A DNA stretch of 6,390 bases from UBA4660 sp002405435 (lineage in GTDB: Bacteria > Bacteroidota > Bacteroidia > Flavobacteriales_D > Sanyastnellaceae), in the NCBI GenBank assembly GCA_036747335.1, contig DAIOCL010000137.1:1-6390 (forward strand), read 5' to 3'. Below are positions 1-5,531 of this stretch, one piece after another. How positions within the stretch are numbered: position 1 is the stretch's first letter; every line of letters begins with the position of its first letter. The notes under the pieces were generated by a model that searched no databases, was not told where the DNA came from, and saw nothing but the letters and a program-made list of their open reading frames with translations. The position numbers and the translations under genes are program-made.

Positions 1-348
1 CAAGACCTCACGGCTGAGCGCGCGCGCGGCACCCATCCTTCGCTGATGCCAGATAAGTACTGCGGCACCTACCGCAGCGAGATGTACGGAGACGTCGTCG
101 TGCGTGCGATCCCCGACAGCGATGCACTCATCATCGATTTCACGCCCACAGCCCTTTTCAAGGGAGAGCTCACCCACTGGCATTACGACACCTTTCGCCT
201 CCACTGGAACACCCAGATGATGCTGCCGCCCGGTCTGGTCACCTTCGTGTTGGGCGCATCGGGAACGGTTGAGGAGATCAAGGTTGACGTACCCAACCCA
301 GATTTTGACTTTTCGGAACTCCGTCTGCTACGGGTAAACAATCCATGA
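1..348 (+). CDS. Serine hydrolase (class C beta-lactamase-like), C-terminal fragment with DUF3471
   Basis: The reading frame is open from base 1 to a TGA at 346-348, giving 115 codons; the 5' part lies outside the window. The visible part matches the DUF3471 beta-sandwich that follows the catalytic domain in many bacterial class C beta-lactamase-related serine hydrolases. Typical signatures are the 'Y-C-G-T-Y ... Y-G' start of the domain (about residues 20-30 of the fragment), the 'L-T-H-W-H-Y-D-T-F' strand in the middle, and a closing 'V-T-F ... G-T-V-E-E-I' strand pair. The catalytic SxxK and YxN motifs would lie upstream and cannot be checked, so activity and substrate are unknown. In the family these enzymes are usually exported peptidases, esterases or amidases. 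The ATG at base 46 is internal to the domain and is not a likely start. No clear terminator follows the stop. Family assignment is fairly confident; function is not. Confidence 0.75.
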   Translation, partial: QDLTAERARGTHPSLMPDKYCGTYRSEMYGDVVVRAIPDSDALIIDFTPTALFKGELTHWHYDTFRLHWNTQMMLPPGLVTFVLGASGTVEEIKVDVPNPDFDFSELRLLRVNNP

Positions 349-372
349 AGCACAGGGGATTCAGTTTGTTGA

Positions 373-391
373 TATAGTGCAAGTTACTATA
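373..391. repeat. Small AT-rich inverted repeat downstream of the hydrolase gene
   Basis: TATAGT (373-378) and ACTATA (386-391) are perfect 6-bp complementary arms around a 7-nt spacer, 24 nt after the upstream stop codon. No T-run follows on either strand and the stem is all but one pair per half A/T-rich, so it is a poor terminator. It could be a protein-binding palindrome or chance. Confidence 0.3.
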
Positions 392-427
392 AAGACGGGC
401 CAACGGCAGGACACGAATAGCACGGCC

Positions 428-479
428 ATTTTCAGTGCCGGATTGTTTGGTCCACAAAGGCTGACGGCCGGCAGAAAAT
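428..479. repeat. Imperfect 12-bp inverted repeat just upstream of the tRNA promoter box
   Basis: The left arm is ATTTTC (428-433), a 2-nt bulge (434-435) and TGCCGG (436-441). The right arm is CCGGCA-GAAAAT (468-479). All 12 pairs are complementary apart from the AG bulge. The loop contains a smaller hairpin, TTTG (446-449) with CAAA (455-458). The structure ends 5 nt before the -7-like box of tRNA-Arg and covers the place where a -33 element would be expected. There is no T-rich tail, so a simple intrinsic terminator is unlikely; an operator or an RNA structure at the end of the upstream transcript are both possible. Confidence 0.5.
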
Positions 480-484
480 CATCC

Positions 485-492
485 TATATTTG
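485..492 (+). promoter_or_regulatory. Bacteroidota-type -7 box for tRNA-Arg
   Basis: TATATTTG fits the TAnnTTTG consensus of the Bacteroidota housekeeping sigma factor exactly. It ends 14 nt before the first base of the tRNA, which would give a short 5' leader. No TTG/TTTG lies at the usual 19-21 nt upstream, so only the -7 element is recognisable. Confidence 0.6.
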
Positions 493-506
493 CGCCCGCA
501 TTTTCC

Positions 507-580
507 GGCACCGTAGCTCAACTGGATAGAGCATGTGACTACGGATCACAAGGTTTGGGGTTCGAATCCCTACGGTGTCA
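507..580 (+). tRNA. tRNA-Arg (anticodon ACG)
   Basis: A complete cloverleaf can be folded by hand. The acceptor stem is 507-513 with 573-579 (7 pairs, one G-U). The D stem is GCTC (516-519) with GAGC (529-532), and its loop contains GG. The anticodon stem TGTGA/TCACA is 534-538 with 546-550. The 7-nt loop carries ACG at 541-543. The variable loop has 5 nt (551-555). The T stem encloses TTCGAAT. Base 580 is the discriminator A. The next bases are CCC, so the 3' CCA is not encoded and must be added by tRNA nucleotidyltransferase. A34 would be converted to inosine by TadA so that the tRNA reads CGU/CGC/CGA arginine codons. A -7 box lies upstream and a terminator-like hairpin follows, so it looks like a single-gene transcript. 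Confidence 0.97.
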
Positions 581-589
581 CCCCTTCAT

Positions 590-622
590 CAACAGGTCTG
601 CTGCGGCAGGCCTGTGTTGTTT
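590..622 (+). terminator. Probable intrinsic terminator of the tRNA-Arg transcript
   Basis: Bases 592-601 pair with 606-615 to form a 10-bp stem with one G-U pair and a TGCG tetraloop. The stem can be extended with a small bulge using 590-591 and 616-619. A T-rich stretch, TGTTGTTT, runs from 615 to 622. The hairpin begins about 10 nt after the tRNA 3' end. The T tract is interrupted by G, so efficiency is uncertain. It separates the tRNA from the dehydrogenase gene. Confidence 0.6.
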
Positions 623-658
623 ACGGACATCAGCCGGCCGCAAGGCATTTATCACCCC

Positions 659-666
659 AATATTTG
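659..666 (+). promoter_or_regulatory. -7-like box immediately upstream of the dehydrogenase start
   Basis: AATATTTG matches TAnnTTTG at all positions but the first. It ends 4 nt before the ATG at 671, so a start site at the normal distance would fall on or next to the start codon and leave little or no leader. No -33 element is visible at the proper distance. Confidence 0.45.
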
Positions 667-670
667 CACC

Positions 671-1381
671 ATGAAAATCATTGTAATTACCGGAGCCAGC
701 AGCGGCATAGGCAGTGAAGCCGCGAAAGCCCTTCACCAGGCTGGTCACACCGTAGTATTGGCCGCCCGCAGGGAAGACAAGGTAGCCGAACTGGCAGCCT
801 CCCTGGGGGAGCGCGCAGTTGCTTATGGCTGCGATGTCACCGATTACGCCGCAGTCAGCGAAGTGATGAAGTCAGTGATTGCACGCTATGGCCGGCTCGA
901 TGTGCTGGTCAACAATGCCGGTGTCGGCTATTTCGACAAGGTAGCCGATGGCAAGATTGAGGAGTGGCACAACATGATTGACGTCAACGTGAAGGGCGTA
1001 TTGAATTGTCTGCACGCCTGCCTGCCGCACCTGATCACTTCCCGCGGCCACGTGGTCAACCTGGCTTCCATAGCAGCCCACCACGTATTTGCCAACTCGG
1101 GCATCTACTGCGGCACCAAACACGCCGTGCTGGCCTTCAGCGAAGCCATCCGGGTCGAACTGGCCGGGCAGCTCAAGGTCACCACCATTTCTCCGGGCGC
1201 CGTCAATACGCCCTTTGTTGACAGCACTACCAATGCGGAAATGCTCAACAACTACAAGGAGTATTTTCTCACAGCCCTTGATCCGGTCCACATCGCGGCT
1301 GAAATCGTGCGCGCCGTGAACGCACCGGAGGGGGTCGTGATTTCCGAGGTCATCATCAGACCCCACAGGCCCGTCAAATAG
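671..1381 (+). CDS. Short-chain dehydrogenase/reductase, YdfG-like, NADP(H)-type
   Basis: This gene encodes a 236-residue classical SDR, a cytoplasmic Rossmann-fold oxidoreductase. Visible motifs in order are the cofactor loop TGASSGIG (7-14), an RR pair after the second strand (33-34), D55 of the adenine pocket, NNAG (81-84), and the catalytic tetrad N106, S133, Y146 and K150 (Y-C-G-T-K). After these comes SPG (174-176), the segment after strand six. The arginine pair favours NADP(H) over NAD(H). The C-terminal 'V-I-S-E-V-I-I-R-P' resembles COG4221 enzymes such as YdfG, which oxidise 3-hydroxy acids; the real substrate cannot be read here. An in-frame GTG at 575 was rejected because it lies inside the tRNA and adds 32 residues before the canonical N-terminal strand. 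The stop is 43 bp before the lectin gene, with no clear terminator between. Family is certain; substrate is not. Confidence 0.93.
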   Translation: MKIIVITGASSGIGSEAAKALHQAGHTVVLAARREDKVAELAASLGERAVAYGCDVTDYAAVSEVMKSVIARYGRLDVLVNNAGVGYFDKVADGKIEEWHNMIDVNVKGVLNCLHACLPHLITSRGHVVNLASIAAHHVFANSGIYCGTKHAVLAFSEAIRVELAGQLKVTTISPGAVNTPFVDSTTNAEMLNNYKEYFLTALDPVHIAAEIVRAVNAPEGVVISEVIIRPHRPVK

Positions 1382-1412
1382 CCTGCACAGGTTTACGCCC
1401 CGGTTTTTTTAG

Positions 1413-1420
1413 TACCTTGC
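1413..1420 (+). promoter_or_regulatory. Degenerate -7-like box before the lectin gene
   Basis: TACCTTGC resembles the common Bacteroidota TAnnTTTGC element with one T missing. It ends 4 nt before the ATG at 1425, the same close placement as for the upstream dehydrogenase. A 7-T tract (1404-1410) lies just before it. Read-through from the dehydrogenase gene remains an alternative. Confidence 0.35.
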
Positions 1421-1424
1421 ACCC

Positions 1425-3617
1425 ATGATGCGCGTTTGGGTTATCATGCTTTTAATGCTGCCGCCGGCGGGTCTGCTAAGCCAGTCGTATTTCCTCAATG
1501 GTGATGCCACAGCCATCGGCAACGACTGCTACCAGCTGACACCGCCGCTAAGCACCCAAAACGGCACCGTCTGGTATGGCGATCAGCTGCAGATAGCCGG
1601 TTCGTTTGACCTTGAGTTCACTATGAATTTCGGAACCCTCGACCAGACCGGCGCCGACGGAATGTGTTTTGTGATGCAAACCGTAGGTACCACGGCCATC
1701 GGTGAAAGCGGGGGCGGAATGGGCTACCTCAACTTCGACAACTCCTTTGCCATAGAATTCGACACCTGGCAGAACGGAGAATACGGCGACCCCGCCTACG
1801 ACCATATCGCCATGGAAGTGGATGGCGAAATCAACCACAATACCCCGCTCGGCAACATCGCTGGTCCGGTTCAGATGGATGCGTTCAACACGAATGTAGA
1901 AGACGGTGAAGACCATATCGTGCGCATTACCTACAACTCCCTTAACGGTGAACTCGCCGTGTACTTTGACTGCCAGTTCAGGCTTTCAGCCATCATCAAC
2001 TTCGTAGCCAATGTCTTCGATGGCCAGTGGGAGGTATACTGGGGATTTACCGGCGCGACGGGCGGCGCATGGAACACCCAGGTGGTCTGCCTTTCGGAAA
2101 ACATCATCGCTACAGGTCCAGACGTGAGCATATGCACCGGTTCCTCCACCGAACTCAGCGTGGCCGGCAATACCGCAGGCACCTACGCCTGGACCCCCAC
2201 CGATTACCTGGATGACCCTACCAGTCCGACCCCCGTGGCCAACCCACCGGTAACCACCGCCTACGAGGTGACGTTTTCAGACCTATGCGGAAACACCGTT
2301 ACCGATACCATAACGGTGCATGTAGAGGACCTCACGGTAAGCCTGCCCGGGTCGGTGGAGCTTAGCTGCGATGATCCGGTTGCGCTCATTCCCAGTGAGG
2401 TAAACTTCTTCAATGACCTGATTTACCTGTGGAACACGGGAGACGGTGAAATCCTCAACGGCCAGGGAACCCCGGCCATCAATACCGACACACCAGGCAC
2501 CTACAACCTCGTGGTCAACTACAACAATGAATGTGTAGCGGGTGCCCAGACGGTAGTGACGGGCAACTACAGCTTCAGCGTTGATGCGGCCGCTTCCGGC
2601 AACATTACCTGCCTTGCCGGATCACAGACCATTACGGCAGATTCAGGCATACCGGGAACCACGTACTCCTGGACAAGCGTTGACGGCAATATTGTGTCGG
2701 GCGCCAATTCACCCGCTGTAACCATTGACGCGCCCGGTACCTACATCGTGCAGGCTTACCTCAATGAGTTGTGCAACGGAGGGGCCACCATAGAAGTGAC
2801 AGCGGATATTGTGCCTCCTGCCGTAGATGCCGGCGCACCGGCTGTACTCAACTGCTATAATCCGGAGAGCAATCTCGCCGGCTCTACAGACGCTGCCGCA
2901 TTTACGGTAAACTGGAATACCGCAGACGGCAACATCGCGGCAGGTGCAGGTACCCTCACCCCTGAGGTGGATGAAGCCGGAACCTATTTGCTGACGGTTA
3001 CCAATACCAACAACGGCTGCACCAATACTGATTCGGTCAACGTCTCGGAAGATTTTGAAGCCCCCGCGCCCGCGGCTCCGGCGCAGGATACCCTTACCTG
3101 CATCCGACCCACGTTGGAAATTACCGGCGTTGAACCCGACGAAGGGCCCTATACCTACGCCTGGTCCACCGGCGACGGCAATATCGTGGCGGGCGGAAAC
3201 ACGCCCTCACCATCGGTTGACCTTCCCGGCGAATATGCGCTGCTGGTTACCAACACAATCAACGGTTGTAGCGGTAGCCTCGCCGTCGAAGTGGTTGAGT
3301 CAGATGAGTTTTCTCTCGACCTCAGTTCACTGAGTTTCCCCAATATTCTGACGGTCAATGCAGACAGCCGAAACGAAACCTGGAAACCTTTCTTACGCGA
3401 CGATCCCGGCTTTGATGCTACCGCACTGTTCGCTGCATATACCCTGCAGGTCTTCAACCGCTGGGGTAGTCTCATCTTCGAGAGCACAGGCGGTGAACGC
3501 GCATGGAGGCCTGATGGTGTAACACCAGGCAATTACTACTACATCTGCAGCTACAAGACCAGCTGCGGACAAGGGGCTGAGGGCATCAGGGAGGGCTTTA
3601 TACTGGTTACCGAATAG
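1425..3617 (+). CDS. Secreted L-type lectin-domain protein with Ig/SprB-like repeats and T9SS type B C-terminal signal
   Basis: This is a 730-residue cell-surface or secreted protein. Residues 1-20 are a Sec signal peptide (MR, then a hydrophobic stretch to LLSQ). Residues 21-225 are a legume-type lectin domain. It has A-D-G at 77-79, GGGMG at 96-100, and a metal site with E111, D113, W115, N117, D122 and H127 at the same spacing as concanavalin A. Residues 232-300 form a PKD/Ig-like segment. Four alike repeats of about 80 residues follow (about 303-628), each with a Cys pair 54-56 residues apart (315/370, 396/450, 477/532, 559/615). The end (about 636-730) is a CHU_C/TIGR04131 domain with 'LQVFNRWGSLIFES'. 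Inferred role: carbohydrate-binding adhesin exported through the T9SS. Its C-terminal motif reads TVNADSRN, where the convergent neighbour has TPNGDNRN. A second in-frame ATG at 1428 could also be the start. The stop is 5 bp from that of the convergent gene. Confidence 0.9.
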   Translation: MMRVWVIMLLMLPPAGLLSQSYFLNGDATAIGNDCYQLTPPLSTQNGTVWYGDQLQIAGSFDLEFTMNFGTLDQTGADGMCFVMQTVGTTAIGESGGGMGYLNFDNSFAIEFDTWQNGEYGDPAYDHIAMEVDGEINHNTPLGNIAGPVQMDAFNTNVEDGEDHIVRITYNSLNGELAVYFDCQFRLSAIINFVANVFDGQWEVYWGFTGATGGAWNTQVVCLSENIIATGPDVSICTGSSTELSVAGNTAGTYAWTPTDYLDDPTSPTPVANPPVTTAYEVTFSDLCGNTVTDTITVHVEDLTVSLPGSVELSCDDPVALIPSEVNFFNDLIYLWNTGDGEILNGQGTPAINTDTPGTYNLVVNYNNECVAGAQTVVTGNYSFSVDAAASGNITCLAGSQTITADSGIPGTTYSWTSVDGNIVSGANSPAVTIDAPGTYIVQAYLNELCNGGATIEVTADIVPPAVDAGAPAVLNCYNPESNLAGSTDAAAFTVNWNTADGNIAAGAGTLTPEVDEAGTYLLTVTNTNNGCTNTDSVNVSEDFEAPAPAAPAQDTLTCIRPTLEITGVEPDEGPYTYAWSTGDGNIVAGGNTPSPSVDLPGEYALLVTNTINGCSGSLAVEVVESDEFSLDLSSLSFPNILTVNADSRNETWKPFLRDDPGFDATALFAAYTLQVFNRWGSLIFESTGGERAWRPDGVTPGNYYYICSYKTSCGQGAEGIREGFILVTE
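2331..3308 (+). repeat. Four tandem Ig-like protein repeats within the lectin gene
   Basis: Repeat units lie at roughly 2331-2573, 2574-2810, 2811-3059 and 3060-3308, about 80 codons each. The shared core is 'W-x-T-x-D-G-(N/E)-I ... D-x-(P/A)-G-(T/E)-Y', flanked by a conserved Cys on each side. A fifth copy of the same unit occurs in the convergent gene just before its C-terminal domain (residues about 380-460). Nucleotide similarity is diffuse apart from the 30-bp identity listed separately, so the duplication is mostly old. Unit boundaries are approximate. Confidence 0.8.
2682..2711 (+). repeat. 30-bp perfect inverted repeat, left copy (lectin gene)
   Basis: This segment, encoding residues 420-429 (DGNIVSGANS) of the lectin protein, is identical to the reverse complement of 4031-4060. 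Identity stops abruptly on both sides. The homologous segment in repeat 4 of the same gene (3174-3203) differs from it at 7 of 30 positions by hand alignment. Confidence 0.95.
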
Positions 3618-3622
3618 GCCGC

Positions 3623-5299
3623 TCAGCGCACGACCTGCACAGAACCTTCGAGCGTATCTCCGGCGCCGCCACCGCAAAGGGTAGCATACTGCACAACGTA
3701 GTAATAGGTGCCGGCATTGACTTCCGAGGCATCCCATCCCCTGCTGGTACTTTCAAATACCAATCCGCCCCAACGGTCAAAGACCTGAATGCTGAAGGAA
3801 GAAAACAGGGCCAGCACATCAAACTCAGGTGCATTGCTGAGGAATGGTTTCCAGCGCTCATTGCGGTTATCACCGTTCGGGGTCACAATGTTGGGGAAAC
3901 GAAGCAGCGAGGCATCGAAAGTGACCTCTTCGTCATTGATTACTGTGGACGAGGCCGTCTCTGAACAGCCCGTTGCCGTGTTGGTGGCTGTCACCTGATA
4001 GGTTCCGGGCGCATTGACGAGCGGAGTAGCTGAATTGGCGCCCGACACAATATTGCCGTCGCTGGTAGTCCAAGCCCAAACCACATCCTGCGGAGGCACC
4101 ACCGAAGCACCCGTGAGTGATACATTCGGCTGCACACAACTGATGGTGTCGTTGGCCGCAGGAAGGACGGAAATCGGACTGTCGGGCACTTCCACCTCCG
4201 TCTCCAGGGCGCAGTCTGCCGCGTCGGTAATCAGCACGGTGTAGGTACCGGCATCGAGGTTATTCACCTGCAGTCCGATCTGAGTAATGCCATCGAGCGT
4301 GAGCACATAAGGGGATGTGCCGCCGGAGATATTGACTATACTGAGAGCGCCATCCTCTCCGTTGCAGGCGGTTTCAAAATCAACCTCATAAGTCATGGGC
4401 AGGGCCACAGGGAATCCGAATGAGCCCTGGCCGAGGTTTCCGCAGATGTCTTCCACCTGGCCGTTGAGGTTTGTAATCATGATTTCGTAGCCACCGCCCG
4501 TCGTAATCTGGTTGCTGAGGGTCAGTATGAACGTATTGTCCATAGTGGCAGTACCACCCGCCAGCGGCTCCACGGCAGCCACGCCATACGTGCCTCCGGT
4601 GCCCGTGATCACAAAATCCTCGATGTGCACGCTGCTGACAATCACCGGTTCGCTGAATACGATCGTAAGTTCTGTATTGGCACAGTTGACGTCAGCACTG
4701 ATAATAACCGGAGGCAATTCATCGAAGAGGGAAGCAGTGCTTTGACCGAAATCAATGGTGTAGCCCTGCGTGCTGTTGCTCCAGTTCATCACCACCAGCG
4801 CGAACGTCTGGCCCTCCTCTACGGGAAGATCAGCGTTGAAGGGAGGACCATTAAGGTCACCCGGACCGTTGGAGTCTCCGGTGCCGCCAAGGGCTGTGGA
4901 AATACCGGTGGGACCTACCGGGGGATTAAGGGTTCCCCAGGAATTGCAACTCACCTCGGGTGAGGGGCCGCCTTCAAAGATGCCTTCACAACCGCCGAAG
5001 GAAATGTCAAAAAGTGCCCAGTCGTAGTCGGCATTCAGGTCGTTGGGCGTGATGACGAAACTCAGCAGACCATCTTCCTGCACCGTAAAAGTGTACCAAA
5101 CACTTCCCCACTCCGTATTCAGGTTACATACACCCGTCCATTCGAATATGTCACCGGTAGAAATCGGCGCTTCATCCTGCTCATAGAAGTCCTGACACAA
5201 CGGCACCGCGTTGATGCAATCGCTGTTTTGGGCAAAGAGAGTCTTGGCACCAAAGACAAAAAGACCTGAAATAATGAGCAGATTCAGTGCTGTTTTCAT
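3623..5299 (-). CDS. Secreted multidomain protein with SbsA-like Ig domain, SprB repeat and T9SS type B C-terminal signal
   Basis: This is a 558-residue exported protein. Residues 1-23 are a signal peptide (MK, hydrophobic core, FAQ cleavage region). Residues 24-190 form a Cys-containing N-terminal domain found in Bacteroidota surface proteins, with 'S-V-W-Y-T-F-T-V', 'D-Y-D-W-A-L-F-D' and a closing 'G-Y-T-I-D-F-G'. Residues about 195-300 resemble the SbsA/Big_5 Ig-like fold (P-P-V-I ... L-T-I-V-F-S-E-P-V). Residues about 303-372 are a SprB repeat (C-N-G-E-D-G ... S-G-G-T-S-P-Y). Residues 380-460 are the same repeat type as in the convergent lectin protein. Residues 468-558 are a well-kept CHU_C/TIGR04131 signal with TPNGDNRN and 'IQVFDRWGGLVFES'. 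No enzyme motif is seen; an adhesive or structural surface role is inferred. The gene is convergent with the lectin gene (5 bp apart) and divergent from porQ. The start is supported by the signal peptide and a -7-like box about 35 bp upstream. Confidence 0.88.
   Translation of the reverse strand: MKTALNLLIISGLFVFGAKTLFAQNSDCINAVPLCQDFYEQDEAPISTGDIFEWTGVCNLNTEWGSVWYTFTVQEDGLLSFVITPNDLNADYDWALFDISFGGCEGIFEGGPSPEVSCNSWGTLNPPVGPTGISTALGGTGDSNGPGDLNGPPFNADLPVEEGQTFALVVMNWSNSTQGYTIDFGQSTASLFDELPPVIISADVNCANTELTIVFSEPVIVSSVHIEDFVITGTGGTYGVAAVEPLAGGTATMDNTFILTLSNQITTGGGYEIMITNLNGQVEDICGNLGQGSFGFPVALPMTYEVDFETACNGEDGALSIVNISGGTSPYVLTLDGITQIGLQVNNLDAGTYTVLITDAADCALETEVEVPDSPISVLPAANDTISCVQPNVSLTGASVVPPQDVVWAWTTSDGNIVSGANSATPLVNAPGTYQVTATNTATGCSETASSTVINDEEVTFDASLLRFPNIVTPNGDNRNERWKPFLSNAPEFDVLALFSSFSIQVFDRWGGLVFESTSRGWDASEVNAGTYYYVVQYATLCGGGAGDTLEGSVQVVR
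4031..4060 (-). repeat. 30-bp perfect inverted repeat, right copy (convergent gene)
   Basis: This segment encodes residues 414-423 (DGNIVSGANS) of the minus-strand protein and is the exact reverse complement of 2682-2711. The copies are separated by 1319 bp and lie in the same codon phase relative to their own genes. Confidence 0.95.
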
Positions 5300-5332
5300 G
5301 GTTTTCGCTGGTTAAATTTTGGAGGGTTGAGG

Positions 5333-5341
5333 GCGAAGGTA
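5333..5341 (-). promoter_or_regulatory. -7-like promoter box of the minus-strand surface-protein gene
   Basis: Read on the minus strand, 5341 to 5333 is TACCTTCGC, one mismatch from TAnnTTTG (C for T). It would give a leader of roughly 30 nt before the ATG at 5299. A weak TGTG (5366-5363) lies 21 nt upstream. TATATTTA, overlapping just upstream at 5348-5341, is an alternative -7 box. Confidence 0.45.
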
Positions 5342-5405
5342 AATATATTCGGTCAGTTTGGACACACCGAGCCGGCCGGGATTTTTTGGATGTGTAAGCA
5401 AGGAG

Positions 5406-5423
5406 CGCTACAGCAGCGTAGCG
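5406..5423. repeat. Perfect 6-bp hairpin in the divergent region
   Basis: CGCTAC (5406-5411) pairs with GTAGCG (5418-5423) across a 6-nt loop. No T-run follows on either strand, so it is not a terminator. A second hairpin begins 8 nt downstream. Confidence 0.4.
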
Positions 5424-5430
5424 AACACCC

Positions 5431-5450
5431 ACGTGCGCGGCGTTGCACGT
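5431..5450. repeat. Perfect 6-bp inverted repeat in the divergent region
   Basis: ACGTGC (5431-5436) pairs with GCACGT (5445-5450) across an 8-nt GC-rich spacer. It sits about 50 bp upstream of the porQ -33 element. An operator or a structured RNA are possible; chance cannot be excluded. Confidence 0.4.
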
Positions 5451-5500
5451 TTGGAGACCTGCCAGAATCCGACGCATGCCGGCCAGTACCCACCCAGCCG

Positions 5501-5531
5501 TTGAGAGGCAAAAAATGATCGATTATTTTCG
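5501..5531 (+). promoter_or_regulatory. Probable porQ promoter (-33 TTG and -7 TATTTTCG)
   Basis: TTG at 5501-5503 is followed, after 20 nt, by TATTTTCG at 5524-5531, one mismatch from TAnnTTTG. The spacing fits Bacteroidota housekeeping promoters. Initiation would fall near 5535-5540, giving a leader of about 45-50 nt. It is the best two-element promoter in the window, and its -7 box has the same TTCGC ending as the divergent promoter. Confidence 0.6.

Noticed and set aside
365..395. TTTG (365-368) with TATAAAGA 19 nt downstream as a promoter
   Set aside because: The -33 match and spacing are good, but the -7 half lacks the TTTG end, and no gene follows at a fitting distance; the tRNA has a better box at 485.
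575..670. A GTG at 575 as the start of the dehydrogenase, adding 32 residues
   Set aside because: The GTG lies inside the 3' end of tRNA-Arg, the extension runs through the terminator-like hairpin, and the Rossmann strand begins right after the Met at 671.
535..717. A 60-residue plus-strand open frame starting within the tRNA
   Set aside because: It starts in the tRNA anticodon arm, overlaps the dehydrogenase start in another frame, and its translation resembles no protein family.
1366..1410. A possible terminator after the dehydrogenase (CAGGC/GCCTG arms and a 7-T run)
   Set aside because: The 5-bp stem has a 10-nt loop and ends about 18 nt before the T run, so the two parts are not properly placed.
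3155..3873. Long open frames antisense to the two cargo genes
   Set aside because: They mirror the codon pattern of the real genes, and their translations lack the signal peptides and domains found in the sense frames.
5371..5386. CCGGCCGG palindrome followed by a T-run as a terminator
   Set aside because: The palindrome has no loop and there is no upstream plus-strand gene for it to terminate.
5327..5518. A 63-residue plus-strand frame and an overlapping minus-strand frame in the divergent region
   Set aside because: They overlap both promoter elements, lack a plausible translation start and show no recognisable motif.
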